DNA of 64,000 bases. It comes from Impatiens glandulifera. Taxonomy: Eukaryota; Streptophyta; Magnoliopsida; Ericales; Balsaminaceae. Position 1 is the stretch's first letter. Every line of letters starts with the position of its first letter. Below, piece after piece: positions 46,676 to 59,200 of this stretch. The notes beneath the pieces are model-generated. The model searched no databases, was not told the origin of the DNA, and worked only from the letters and a program-made list of their open reading frames with translations. Both the position numbers and the translations under genes were made by a program. The stretch is from NCBI RefSeq assembly GCF_907164915.1, contig NC_061869.1, positions 39,556,840 through 39,620,839 on the forward strand, given 5' to 3'.

Positions 46676-49140
46676 TAGTAACCCCAGAAAAACCCTTTCT
46701 GGATTTCCGTTGAAATCTCGAGGTTCGATAATTTCCACATCGGTTTGCGTGTAAAAAATCTTCTTTTAAAATAAAACATTATTTATAATATTATTAAATG
46801 ATTTCTAACAACTTTTAAAATTAATTATAAATAATTAACTTGGGTTCAATTTTAAATAATATGACGAATTTAGGGAAATCAAATTACAATTTGATTTTTT
46901 TAGAAATCCATTGTTTAAATTAATTAAAAATAATTAATTTATAAGCTTATTTATTTGAAATACAGTTTCCAATTGATTTTTTAAAATCAATAAAAATGGA
47001 ATATGTGTATAAAAGTATTGGCTAGAATTTTTTTTAGTTCGTTGTGGTGATACCCAGGAAAGGGTTTCGCAATTCATCATCCGTATCCGTTTTGAAAACT
47101 GTCTGTACTTATAAATTTGGCTTTTGAAAATCTGTTGGATAATATTATATTTTTATCTATTATTCTTTCGGTCCTAGACATGCAAAGGTTTGTGCATTAT
47201 TAAAAACATTATAACAACAATTATTTAAGTTCAGGTACATGTTGCTGATGATGATTAAGGAGGAAAATATCTAATCAACATCAATTTAAAAAGACATTAG
47301 TGTTTAAAAATAAATCATAAACATACCTTTGTCAATATATTTTTTGTGAAAATATCCTAAATTATTTTGAAATAATTTATTAATTTTTCGATTTGTAGAA
47401 ATAGTTTAAGGTTCCAAAATTACAAAAATAATTTTAGAATTTAAAAATGAAAACCAATAGGCCTTAGGACCGGTGTCCTAGTGTCCTAGGCCTTAAAAAT
47501 GAAAATCAAGTTTTTGGTTTAAATCTGTTTTGAAGTGTAAGGAGCTAGCCAATAGCTTTCATATACTTGATTGGTACCAAAACAAGAACACTGACTGTTC
47601 GTTTGGACCAATTTAAGAACTCAGAATTTTCAATTATTTTAAAAAAATTAATTTTGATCAAACATGATCGGGATAGATCAAAATGATCCAAATAGTTGCC
47701 CAACATCATTAGAAACATGTTGGGATACTTTCTGAGCATTTCTTTTTGAGGATTAACCATAGAACAACAAAAAAAAAACAGATTTTTAGATTTTTAAAAT
47801 TCAAATTTAAGTTTTTATGTTTAAGGTTGATTGATATATTCTAACCTTAACAAAAAAACTTAAAAATGATCTTAGGATCCATTTACAATCCTAAAATCTA
47901 GCCAACATATAAGCTTATGAAAATTGAAATATAAAAATTTTCAATTTCAAATTCAAATTGGAAGTATGAATTATATTATGATTAGAAGTACACCAATGAT
48001 TAGATCAAACTACTTAGACCTTATGGAAACTTTGGGATGCTTGTATCCATGTTTTAGAGAATTATATTAAAATATTGAAAAATCAGAAGTTTTGAACTTT
48101 AATGACGGATTTATGGATTTCTTCCGATTTGAGTTTTAAGATCTTATCTCTTGACTTAAGAATTGTTGAAGGATTTTATTTATAGCCTCGTGAAGTTGGT
48201 TGAATAACTCAAGTGGATCGAATCAGCCAAAAACCATTAATTATGTTTTGACTGTTCTTTGATCAACTTGATGGAATAGACATGATCACAACCTATTGAT
48301 GTAGGGGAAATGATCACTATGGTAGGGTGATCATTTCACCTTTTGAATCAGCCGATTTGGTTGACTATCGGCTGAATTCCATCTTTAAAAAAAATCAAAG
48401 ATGGAACTTCATCCTTATCTCTAGGGCGATTGCGACGAAGAAGACGGTCGACGTCGTTTTGGGCGTCCCGTCAGCGCTCATTCGCATTCCCTTGGTGATC
48501 TAGCGCCCCATTTGCGTTTTATATAATAGGCGTTAGCCGATTTGGTGAGGCACGAGTGCGCGTTCCATCATTTACAACGAGCTACGTAGGCGCGTTTGGG
48601 GCATTGCATGACAATCTAGTGGCCATAATGTAGATGTGATTTTGGCTATAGCCTTCTTTTGAATTTCTGCTACACCCGATTTACTAATTTTATTTTTATT
48701 TTTAAACATTAAAGGTTTTTTTGAAATTGATTTTTCTTTCACGCTTTGGATTTAATTTTGATCTTTTTAAAGTAAATATAAAAAAAATTTACCAATTTTT
48801 TTCGTATATTTTAAAGTTAAATAAAAAAAATGGGGATGAAAGGGGTACCACATTTCATCCTAAATTATTTATTTATCCTTTTGATTTTTCTAAAATTATT
48901 TTTAGATATAATGAGTACAACATAATTTGTATTTGTTTTGGCCATTTTCCATAATTAATTATATTTTATTTATCACAATAATTAGTCTAATTAATTGTTT
49001 CAATTAGATTATGACCTTATAGTTAATTATTTTGATTTTATTTATTCGAAAATAAATCAAAATAATTATTTTAATTTCATAAATTGGGTATATAGATTTT
49101 TTGTGATTATATGTATATTCTCGTATGAGAGGTATCATAT
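46676..49140 (-). repeat. Tat-2 5' LTR (LTR-B family)
   Basis: Begins on the plus strand TAGTAACCCCAGAAAAACC, the same start as the LTR-B part of macro-repeat units 2 and 3 (10864, 14865). It then follows their order: GGTTTGCGTGT, GGCATGCG-like, a nearly lost CTCGGTCC patch (47461-47500), ACATCATTAGAAACATGTTG, TATAAATA on the minus strand (48177-48184), a GC-richer leader, and an AT-rich tail. The right end is not sharp. No gene inside. Confidence 0.75.
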
Positions 49141-49483
49141 CCTAATATACTTTGTTTAAGGAACAATGGTTTTAGGAAAGCACAGTATGTATCTCCTTAA
49201 ATATTTATGATGTATGATTTTATAAAGGACCCTTAGTGCATGAGCCAAAAGGTTTGGCATGAGTAATTTCGAAAATGCCCCTAATGTGTACTAGAGTTCA
49301 ATGTTTAATTTCGAAAAATACCCTTATTGTGAACTACATAATTGATGTACGTGAAAGATTCCCTTAGTTTCAAAGTAGGGGGATTGTATGTATAATTTGG
49401 AAAATATCCTTAGCGCATGGTGTGAACGATTTTTACAAAAATCTTAAATTGACGTGAAAGATTCCCTTAGTTTCAAAGTAGGG
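49141..49483. other. AT-rich spacer with a short direct repeat
   Basis: GTGAAAGATTCCCTTAGTTT and the following CAAAGTAGGGGGA occur twice (about 49350 and 49453). Otherwise nothing recognisable; no gene. Confidence 0.5.
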
Positions 49484-50190
49484 GGACACTCTTTAAATGC
49501 TGATTTTGAAAAAGTAAGTGAGGAGAATTATTTTTAAAGTTATTGAAAATTTAAAGTTAAAACTGAGACTTTATAAATGACTCCATAACTTAAATTTTTA
49601 TCGAATTTGAGAGAGATTGGAAGTTTTTTAATGGGAAGTCGTCATAGGCGTTCTCTCGATGTTTAATTATTAATTAACGTCACGACTAGAGAGTTACCAC
49701 CTAATTTTTAAAATTAGAAAATTAAGAGACTATGTTTGGCGTTCGATTACGTGTGGGAAATAGTTTAGACGTTGTGTCCCACAACGCCCTATTGATCTTT
49801 ACTAATTAATTTTGAGTGTTTTTTAAATATCTTACGCTTTACAATTTATAATTTTCCATTTTTAACATTTTAAGGGTTTGAATGAGAGAAAAGACAAAGA
49901 ATAAAAATACAAAGACAAATCTTAAAAGAAAAACAAATAATTCACAAATAGGTTTTCTTTATGAATCAAGACTAAGCACATTATTAATCAATATTTAGTT
50001 AGGTTAAGTATAGATTGATTTTTAAGAATTTTGTGAAATTGAATTAACAAATATTATAGAGGCTCTATTTGTATATTGTTTTATTTTTGGATTTATAATA
50101 ATTTTAGATTTCAAGAAAACTCTTACAAAACAAATCTTAAGTTTAGGTTAGGGCTAAGTTTAATTTTAGTTTAGGATGAAACAAGGCACA
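49484..50190 (-). mobile_element. Fragment of a Tat-1-type LTR
   Basis: From GACACTCTTTAAA onward it follows the Tat-1 LTR in order: GAGACTTTATA, TTTTTTAATGGGAAGT, GTCATAGGC, CACGACTAGAGAGT, GTTCGATTACGTGTGGGAAA, GTCCCACAACGCC, and GGGCTAAGTT near 50150. The LTR start (TGTGATCG) and its second half are missing. Much more diverged than the two LTRs of Tat-1, so it is an older copy. Confidence 0.75.
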
Positions 50191-50575
50191 AACCTATTTA
50201 TGTCATCTACACATGTTCATCAAGATCATCTTGCATTAATTCATTATCATTAACTAATATTAATAAATTTAAAAGAATTGAAATGCGCAAAATAATGACC
50301 AAATTAAAAATAGATTCAATGAGCCTATTATGCAAGCTAAGCTACTCGTAAACTGCCAAAGCAATGTTTTTTCTATATATCAACATCTATTCAATTATAA
50401 ATATATATACCGTCAGACAAATTAAATTAAATACTAGAACTTAGAAGCAGTTGTACCTTCGAAAAATTTAAATTGAATTCAAAGTTTAGTTGTAGCAAAT
50501 ACTATATTTTTTTACTTAAAAAATGAATAAAAAAATATTGAATTTGAAATGAGAAAGATGACTAATATCAATTAA
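50191..50575. other. AT-rich sequence, no gene seen
   Basis: No open frame of note and no repeat match found by eye. Confidence 0.4.
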
Positions 50576-50853
50576 TTAAACAGTTGAGGTTGAGAAGGAA
50601 TCTCCAACTTGCTTTGGAAAATTATCTAGTTCAAACAATTTAGCATAACACTTACCGTGAATACACAATCTTTTTTTATCTGGAAATAAAATAATGGAAA
50701 AGAAAATTAGCCTGAAAAAACAATAGCACAAACAAATAAACAGAAAATGTCGTATAAAAATAAATAAATGCTGTAAAAAGAAAACATCTTATGCTCCATG
50801 CCTCTGGTATAATCCACAACTAGAAGCCTCCAATATGGATATGCAAAATGCTT
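50576..50853 (-). pseudogene. Possible host-gene fragment: two exon-like pieces
   Basis: On the minus strand a pyrimidine-rich acceptor (TTTATTTCCAG, AG at 50681-50680) opens a 104-base exon ending in TAA (50576-50578). It reads KKRLCIHGKCYAKLFELDNF, then PKQVGDSFSTSTV. Upstream, another acceptor (TTCTTTAACAG, AG at 50855-50854) opens KHFAYPYWRLLVVDYTRGME. Both readings look protein-like and the first has a clean acceptor-to-stop layout. No donor joins them convincingly and I do not recognise the family. It may be a captured or decayed gene end. Confidence 0.25.
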
Positions 50854-51349
50854 CTGTTAAAGAATTCTAGAAGTAGATAAATGTAATAAATTCTATTGAA
50901 AAAATGATGAAAAATATAGATGTAATAGCATAGCATTTGTTCAAATAAAATTCATAGTTTTTCCTTGGGAGAAATCAACCATGATTTACAGTATCTTGAA
51001 TATATATAACTTATTCAATACAAAAATATTATTAGTGAGATATTTTCCTTCATAACATTTGCCTAATTTAGTATTTAAGATTGTCACAAAATTTAAAATA
51101 ATGTTATAACTTAAAGATATATTTTTTCTTTCAATTGGTATACTAAAATAATTAAAAATATCAAAGTGTAATATATGGGTGTAACAATTTTTTTTTTAAT
51201 ACAAAATTTTAAAACTGTAATCCACATTGCAATCAAAAGTTAAATATTACAAATCTTTCAACAAAATTTTCAACTAAAATATATTTTTACAAAAAATATA
51301 ACTTGTAAAATATATATTTGTAATCACTAAAAATCTACCCATCAATTAA
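50854..51349. other. AT-rich sequence, no gene seen
   Basis: Long A/T runs only. No open frame, repeat or boundary could be recognised. Confidence 0.4.
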
Positions 51350-54300
51350 TAATATTAAAATAAATATTTTTAATTAAAATAAAACAAAATAATCAATCCC
51401 ATGGGCAAAAACCCAATTAAAATAAATAATTAGGATTAATAATTTTGATAATTAATCAAATTAATTATGAGTTAAGGACAAAATCCAAAAAAAAATTATT
51501 TGGGATAAATGTTTTATCCATTTTATCTCAAAATAGTTTTAAAAAAATTAGAGAGACAAAAATAAATAATTTAAAATAAATTGTTGTATTCATTTCATCT
51601 AAAAATAATTATATATTTAAATCGAGAAATATAAAATTGATAAATTATTTTCCATAGTTATTTTGATATTTTATGTATTTAAAAAGATCAAAAATACAGC
51701 CGAGATGGTGAAAGAATAATCAATTTCAAATAAACCCTTAAGGATTTAATAAAAACATATATCAATAATCCAGTGCAACTGAAACATGAAGGATCCGCTG
51801 TAGAAAGAATTACAGCCATCAAATGAGCGCTGGATTTTTATCTTGTTCCCAAGAAGTAGCCGCGTAGCCGAAGAAAAGTTCTCGTGTATCGCACCGGATT
51901 GGCTAACGACCATTAACTTGACCGCTAACTAAACGCCCAAACAAAACAACGCTTGGATAGAACGCCAATGGAACACTCAAACGCGCTCAAAACAACATTG
52001 TTTTGAGCGCCACCTTCGTCACCAACACGATGCTAGAAAGATATGATCAAAGACCCGTCTTTGATCTTTTCTTTTTGGAACTCCTTCATTAGTCAACCAT
52101 TTCGGCTGATTTTAAACTTGAAATGATCACACTTCTCTTATAAGAATAGGGAAGATTCATCCCTATTCCGGCCAACTTGAGGAAGAACAGCTAAAATACC
52201 ATAAATAGATTTTGGCTGATTCAGTTCACTTGAATGAATCAACCGGCCTTGGGAAGTCGATCTGAAGACAATAGATCCACTCTCCACCTTCAAATCATCG
52301 ATTTTCAGAAATCTGCCATTAAAACTTCAAGCTTTCATATTTTTTTGAAAACATTGGATAAGGCTTTCAAACTTGAATATGAGCATCAAAATAGCTTCCT
52401 TAAGGTTTATTGAGTGTTCTCCAATACTTAGTAAGGATCCAATCACCCTCTAATTCATATTTACAGTATGAATTTGAAATTTTTATATTTCAAATTGTAT
52501 AAGCTTGTATACTTGTTGTTTATGGCGTTTTATGGTTGAATAATGATCCGAGCATCATTTAAAAACCATCTGGATAGGATTGAACCGATTAATCGATCTT
52601 AATAACAAAAACCCAATTTTTGAATTTTTAAAATCCAAAGATTGGGTTTGTTGTTCTTGGGTTAATTATTTTGAATCACAATCCAAAAAACTTCCCAACA
52701 TTATTATAATGATGGCGAGCAACAGTTTGGATCATGTTTGATCAATCCCGATAATGTTTGATCAAAATCAAAAAATTTAAAATAATTGAAAATTTTCAGT
52801 TTTTTTGAGTTTTTAAATTTGTTCAAACAATCCGTAAGTGTTCTTGTTTTAGTACCAATCAAATATATGTAGTATAAGAAAGTTATTGATAATTCTTACA
52901 CTTCAAAACAACTTTAAAATCAAAAACTTGAATTTTTTTATCATAAAATGTTTTGAAAAAATTGATCAACTTCCAGGTCGATTATACCTTGAGATGATGA
53001 TCATGTGCCTGAGAGTTTTCTAAACCTGACCAAACACTTGGATCAAAGAATCCAAGTTTAAAAAATGAATTTAAAAAAATGAATCTTAATGTTTTTGTGG
53101 ACTGAGACTTGTTAGCTTAGGACCGAGAGATCCGACCGAGGATCCTCGGTTCGTACCTAAACCTAGTTTCGAGAAATTCGAACCTAGGACCGAGAGTTTC
53201 AATAGACCAAGAGGTCCAACCGATGTTCTTGAACTAGGATCGAGAGGTCCGACCGATGTTGTTGAGCTAGGACTGAGAATTTTCATCTAGGACCGTGAAT
53301 CCCAAAATCTACAACCTAGAGGTCAAAACCTATGACCAAAGATTCTAGAACAAAAGACCAAGAGGTCCAAACTTTAGACCAAGGAATCTCGATCTCTAAG
53401 TCCGAGAATTTCTAAACCCGGGACTAAGGGACTTAGCCTAGATCTAACCACGGACCGTAAGGTTTACACATCGACCGAAGGACTTAGCCCTAGTCTAACC
53501 TAGGGTTATTTCGGTAATCTCATCTTAGTACTAAAAGTCCTTAGCACCTAGTCCGAGGATGTTTGGACCCCGACCGATAAAAATGGACCCGAGGCTTAGG
53601 GCTCTAGTCCTAAGGTCTGTTTGGTTCACTTTTCAAAACCCAAAATTATATTTATAATTTTTGGACCCTAAATCATTTTCTAAAAATCTATAAAAAATTT
53701 AAAATTATTTAAAAATATTCGGGATATTCCACAAAAAAATATTTTGACTAAAGCATGTTTGGTATATATTTCTAAATCCTAACACCCTTAAAATGATTGA
53801 AGTTTTTCAGGTATAATCATCCCTAATAATCATCAACAATAGGTAACCATATTTTTAAATATTTTTGTTTCAATATTTTAAATAATGCTTAAACCTATAA
53901 GCATGACTATGATTGGAAGAATAATCAGTTAAACTCAAAACGTTATACAACCGATTTTTAAAAATTAACTTTATAAGTAGAGACCGTTTGTAAATCGGAT
54001 ACGGAGGATGAAATGCGGAAGCCCTTTCCCAAGTATCACTAGAAACTAAAACAAAACTCTAGTAAATACGTTTATATACGTATGCCAATTTTAATTGATT
54101 TTTAAAAATCAATTGGCGAGTATGTTTTAAAATAAATAATCATTTAAATTAATTATGCTTAACTAATTTAAACTAAAGAATTTTCTAAAAATCAAATTGT
54201 GATTTGAATATCATAAATCCCCAAATAATTTAAAATTGAACCCCAAAATAATTACTTTTAATTAATTTCAAAAGCGGTCAAAAATCAATAAAATAATTTA

Positions 54301-54411
54301 AAAATAATGTTTTATATTAAAAGAAAATTCCTAACACGCAAACCGATGTTGAAAATCTCAAACCTTGAAATTTCACGGAAACATATATAAAGGGTTTTTC
54401 CGGGAGTTATA
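51350..54411 (+). mobile_element. LTR-B copy in plus orientation
   Basis: Reverse complement of the LTR-B order: AT-rich tail, leader with CGCTCAAAACAACATTG-like words (near 51980), a weak TATA (CATAAATAG, 52200), TTTTAAAATTCAAA-type segment, TTTGATCAATCCCGAT, the CTCGGTCC array reversed (53096-53630), CCAAACAGACC-type boundary, and the end GGGTTTTTCCGGGAGTTATA at 54411. The minus-strand frame at 53086-53286 is the array read in frame. No primer site follows, so it is a solo LTR or the 3' LTR of a lost element. Left boundary uncertain. Confidence 0.65.
53096..53630. repeat. CTCGGTCC array, reversed copy
   Basis: Words CTAGGACCGAG, GAGGTCC(G/A)ACCGA and GACCGAGAG recur without strict period: the reverse complement of the array at 1545-2275. 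Confidence 0.8.
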
Positions 54412-54684
54412 ATATTGCAAAATATATCATTATAAATAGAAAAATGTAATATTTTTCTAATTTATTTAAATATATTGTTGCATGTAATATAGTAACATAG
54501 AAGCCAAATAATAATGCAGATAATATCACTAAGATATATTGATGTCAATATTTGCAAATTCTTTTGGAATAAAATATATTTCAATTAACTAACTATTGTA
54601 ACACATATTATATAAATAAGGTTGTGATTGTTGCATAATAAATTATGAAGTAATTGGACTTATTTTAATAATGAAATTTCTAAT
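54412..54684. other. AT-rich sequence, no gene seen
   Basis: Very AT-rich, no open frame. It leads into the tandem repeat at 54685. Confidence 0.4.
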
Positions 54685-55190
54685 ATATATTGCATTAACA
54701 CCAATAAATAATTTTTGTACAACTAGTTTTGCAATTCTATTATAATTTATTGTTGCAAACTCAATTACAATTATACTTAATACTTTTCAAAATATGTTTT
54801 GAAATATTTATGATATAATAGCATTACTTTATGTATTAAGTCTTTTAGATAATCTTTTCGCAACTAGTTTGCAATTATATGATATGATATTATTGCAAAC
54901 TATATTGCAATAATATTTAATAGTTTTGAAAACATCGTTTGAAATATTAGTAATATACTATCATTCCTTTTTGCATTAAACATTATAGATAAACTTTTCG
55001 AATTTTTTTTGCAATTGTATGATATTATATTATTGAAAACAACATTAAAATAATATTTTAATAGTTTTGAAAACATCCATTTGTATTATATTAGTAATCT
55101 ATTACTAATACGTTCGTATTAACAATTCTAGATAATCTATTAGCATTATAATTTGCATTATCTATATCCATTTGTATATAAATACTAATT
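54685..55190. repeat. ~135-bp degenerate tandem repeat
   Basis: Four diverged units, marked by GTATTAA..TT(T/C)TAGATAATCTTTTCG-like starts (about 54693, 54828, 54962, 55105), CAACTAGTTTTGCAATT and TAGTTTTGAAAACATC. It could be the subterminal repeat region of the CACTA element that follows; this is inferred from position only. Confidence 0.6.
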
Positions 55191-55410
55191 TTTAAAATAT
55201 TAATATACATTATGCAATATTAGTTGCGGTTCATATTAAATTAAATCGTGTCGATTCTTGTTTTTATATTATACTTTTGGAATAAAATATTGAATTATAA
55301 TACCCTAGTCCATATTTACGTGTGGTTCTATTTAAATATTTGTGATTTGTTCATATTAGAGGTACTATAGTTAATAAACATATAGATTTATTGACGTGAT
55401 CATGAAACAA

Positions 55411-55801
55411 AAGTGTGCTAAGTACGACCCATTTATTCTTGCTCAACAAGTTATACAAGTTTACTATCAAACTATCCAACCATAACAAATGATCATAAAT
55501 TTTGTTGGATGGCCATTTATAAAACAAAGGCAAGTGAAAAGATAGAGGAAATATGGAAAAATAAAGTGTTGTATCGATAAGAGTTTCCTACCTTATAATT
55601 GTATATTCTCCTGAATATTCTCTTATATGATGTCAACGATTTGAGTGATCCAAATGTTATTAATGTTGAGTTAAATGGATTCGATGAAACAGTATTGCAT
55701 GGAATTTCTTTAGAGGAAAGTGACGATCTACAAACTAATTCGAATAATAGTACATATGGAGATGTTGAACCATTAAAAGGTGAAGAACAATCGGGAGGAT
55801 A
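55411..55801 (+). pseudogene. CACTA-type transposon ORF remnant (DUF4216-like C-terminus)
   Basis: From 55420 the plus strand reads KYDPFILAQQVIQVYYQ, which matches the strongly conserved end of the DUF4216 proteins of plant CACTA elements (K-Y-x-P-F-I-L-A-x-Q). A stop follows. After a frame change an acidic 67-codon tail from 55599 (NVELNGFDETVLHGISLEES) fits the divergent C-terminus of these proteins. The rest of the element, including transposase, was not found. Confidence 0.5.
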
Positions 55802-55939
55802 ACATATTCTGTTGTTATAGTTTGAAATGTACGTTTGACTTGGTTACAAATTATTTTGCATAATATGTATTGTTAAATCCTACAATATTCTAATTGAGTG
55901 AAAACAAGTCTTTGAACATGACAATTTTTGTTTCTAGTG

Positions 55940-56250
55940 AATTAGAAAATTAATTAGGCAAAATGATAATGAATCTACAATATATAATGCAATTCCCTTT
56001 TAAATTAAGTATTATAGAAATATAGAATTTTAGTGCTCAATCCAAATTAATACATAAGTTGTTGCTAGGTAAATTTACAAATTTCTATTCGAGAGTTGAA
56101 AATTAATTAGGCAAAATTTCATTGGATTTGCAATATATACTTTAATGATCTTTTATATTAGTTATTGTGGAAAATATTGCATTTCAGCACTTAGTCCAAA
56201 TTAATGCATAAGTAGTTGCTAGGTAAATATGCAAATTTCTACCCGAGACT
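55940..56250. repeat. ~155-bp tandem duplication
   Basis: Two copies with AAAATTAATTAGGCAAAAT, AGTCCAAATTAAT-like, CATAAGT(T/A)GTTGCTAGG and CAAATTTCTA. A short (CTAT)n tract follows at about 56256-56273. No coding content. Confidence 0.75.
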
Positions 56251-56259
56251 AACTCTCTC

Positions 56260-59200
56260 TATCTATCTATCTAAGCTTCACTTTGCTCTTTCGCATTCCG
56301 GATTCTCTCTGTTTGCTCATTTTCTCTTCTAGATTCTCTCCATTTGCTCGCATTTGAAGTAGCTTCTCTTCGGTAGTGGTCTTTTGCTTCTGCGAAAATG
56401 GTAAAAAGGTTTCGCATTTTAATATTTATATGTTTTCGTTTGATTTTGTATATTTTTTTAAGCTATACGTTAATCTCTCATTTCAGAATCAGGATTCGGA
56501 GAAATAAATAGTTCCATATATTGAATCGACGACGAAAATGGAAGTTAAAAATATGAGGTAACTCATCAATTGTTAGATAATGTACATATTTGCTTGCTTT
56601 CTTTTATTGTAGTTCATCAATTTTTTATCTACGCTTTACTCATTTTATTTGTAGGGTTCAACTAAAGAAAAAAAACAAGGCATCAAGATAGCCCTCGAAA
56701 ACCTTGGACATACTAGCGACAACTGCTAATGAAGAATTTAATGAGAAATCTCTTGAGAAATGTAGAAAGCTTCCTGTAGATGATGAAATTTGTAAGACCC
56801 GAACATCTCCAATGGGCCTTCACAACCTCATTAAAAATTTATTCGAAAAATAGGATTTGGTTCCCTTCTTTCATTGAGCATAACTATATGCCCAATGCAG
56901 TTCTCCCGGTACATTGCGAGTCTCTTCAAACCCAGAAAGAGATGCATCGTTCTTAATTGTGGAGAGGAAATTTAGATTAATGAAGTGGATGTTTAATGTG
57001 TATTGAACATCCCCAGAGTGGAATTTGAAATTGTATAGTCCGTCGGAATCCACTTGGATGACCAAGAGTACAAGGACAATCTCAGGGCGTGGAGAAGGAG
57101 ATGGGGAATGAATGAGAACAAGGGAGGTCCTTGGACCCATGACTTACCAAAAATAATTCTACAGAATAAAGCTGGAGATAATACATTTAGGATAGAATTC
57201 TTTGTGTATGTTGTCTCTAGTTTTTTGTGGAGTACTTAAAATCCACAGTGCAAATATACCCAAAATTGTTAGCAAAATTCTATGTAATATGATTTCTACC
57301 TCCTTATAAAATCATTTCATCTTTGTGTAAAAGCATCTCGATTTTTTTTTGTAAATTTGAGCCTCTCTATTTTTTTGTCCAGATTCAAAATCTTGAAATC
57401 CCTACAGAATATTTCTAAAATTAAAGATTACAGCTGGTGCAAATTTACTTTAGATTGACATGTGGAAAGTGCTTATAAGTGGCAAGACAAAAAGAAACCA
57501 TTTTTCCATGGATCCCTAATGTTTATTTTGGTGAGTGTTCAAATATGCGCCATGTTATAGTTTAATAATTTCAAATTTTTGAACGTAATATATTTTCAAA
57601 ATGCAAATGGATCAGTTATTCTACTTGAATCGGGCCATTGAGCACAAAGTAAACCGTAAGATTCAAGGACTTTTCCAATTTTGGGATGTTGGGACGACTA
57701 GAAGATGTACTAGAGGATTGGATTTAAGTCCAAACATGGGGGGTTTGGATAGGGTAGAGTCATTGCTCACATATGCATAGGCATTCCAATCATAGAAGAA
57801 GATGATGAACCGATAAAAGGGGTAACTTAGAAGGAGCAGTCTACAAATGAGAATCCACCAAATGAGAAGCCTCAGAATGAATAACCTCCGAATGAGAAGC
57901 CTCCACATGAACAACCTCATGATGAGAAGCCTTAAAATGAACATCCTCTAAATGAGAAGCCTCATAATGAGTAGCCTCGGAATGAGCAGCCTCGAAATGA
58001 GCAGCCTCAGAGTGACTATAAATCATCTATTGCCTTATGTTTGATGATGGTTTCTACCACTATAGAATCATTGGTACGAGGTACTAAATATATAAATGAG
58101 ATGCACAACATCAACTCAATTGAACTTGTAGAAACTTCTTTTAGTCTTTTTGCCATGGTCGTAAACTTAGATTCAGTCCTCAAGGAAGGCTTAGCAAGGA
58201 GCTTAGACAAGACTAAAAATTACCAACCAAGAGAACAACAATATCCTCCCACCACCGAAGCCGACAACACCATCATTCCTCCCACCATCGAAGTCAACAA
58301 CAACATCATTCATTCCACAACCAAAAGCAACAAAGTTCCTCCCAACGTGGTAATTCAACGACTGCCGATTCAAGTCCTTAGAGCGCAAGAAGTACCTCCT
58401 CGACCATCAAAGCCCATAAAATTGCCTACAAAATTGTGCACAAAATTACATAGAAAATTGAAAACCCTACCCTTTAACATAATCGATACTTTCACCACCG
58501 AAAGTAACAACATAATTCCTCCCATTGAGGTAGTAAAAGCTGAAGATAATGCCTCTCTATTCTACCAGCGCTAGTTCAACCTACACTGATTCAAGTCCTT
58601 AGAACGCAAGAAGTAGCAATGATGGCTCGTCGACCATTATATGATGTCATACAATTGATGGAAGTCCTTGAACGCTTATATTTGCCCCTAAAATTATAAA
58701 CCCCCTATTACAACAACATTTTTAGGTATGTCAAAGGATGGTCAATGAAGTAGAAGTTACTTGTGGGGTTAATATTTGGTATATGACAGAATCCAAGGTA
58801 ATGTTTCCTCTTCATTCTTATTTTACTAAAAAAATTAAAGTTCTACCGCATTCTGAAAAATGTTATTATCGTATGTAGTGACATGTTATTTTTTGTGATA
58901 AATTGACCCTCCACCTGACGCGCGCAAACTTTTTTACATTGGAAGTTCATAGTAGGGTAAATAGTCTGGTAGTTGATGTTTGGTCGTATATGTTGAACGT
59001 ACATTTTAGAAGAGAATCAAAGTGTGCACTGAAAAGGTTTTACTTCACAACCGTGACTACTATAAGCTATACTAACACTATTGTTTATCAAATTTTTTAT
59101 TAGTGTTCTAATACAGACTATGCTCTAAACAGTCTTATGCTAAGATATGATCGCTTCGAAAGACAAATTTGAATCGAGGCACATTGGAAATGAAGAATTT

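Larger units (their letters stand above)
36000..46676 (-). mobile_element. Tat-2: old Tat/Ogre element, interrupted by a copia solo LTR
   Basis: Minus-strand order from right to left: LTR-B, primer site, leader, ORF1, gag, protease, RT (split by the solo LTR), RNase H, aRNH, integrase. It is much more decayed than Tat-1. The left end, just past integrase, meets the truncated copia element near 36000 with no LTR or target duplication. Presence of ORF1 before gag points to the Ogre branch. Confidence 0.8.

Noticed and set aside
53086..53286. 66-codon minus-strand frame with SVGPLDPSS repeats
   Set aside because: It is the degenerate CTCGGTCC array read in frame; similar frames are not kept in other copies.
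57663..58026. Minus-strand frames rich in RLL and EASHSEA repeats
   Set aside because: They are the antisense reading of the 15-bp minisatellite; the plus strand continues into a better supported frame.
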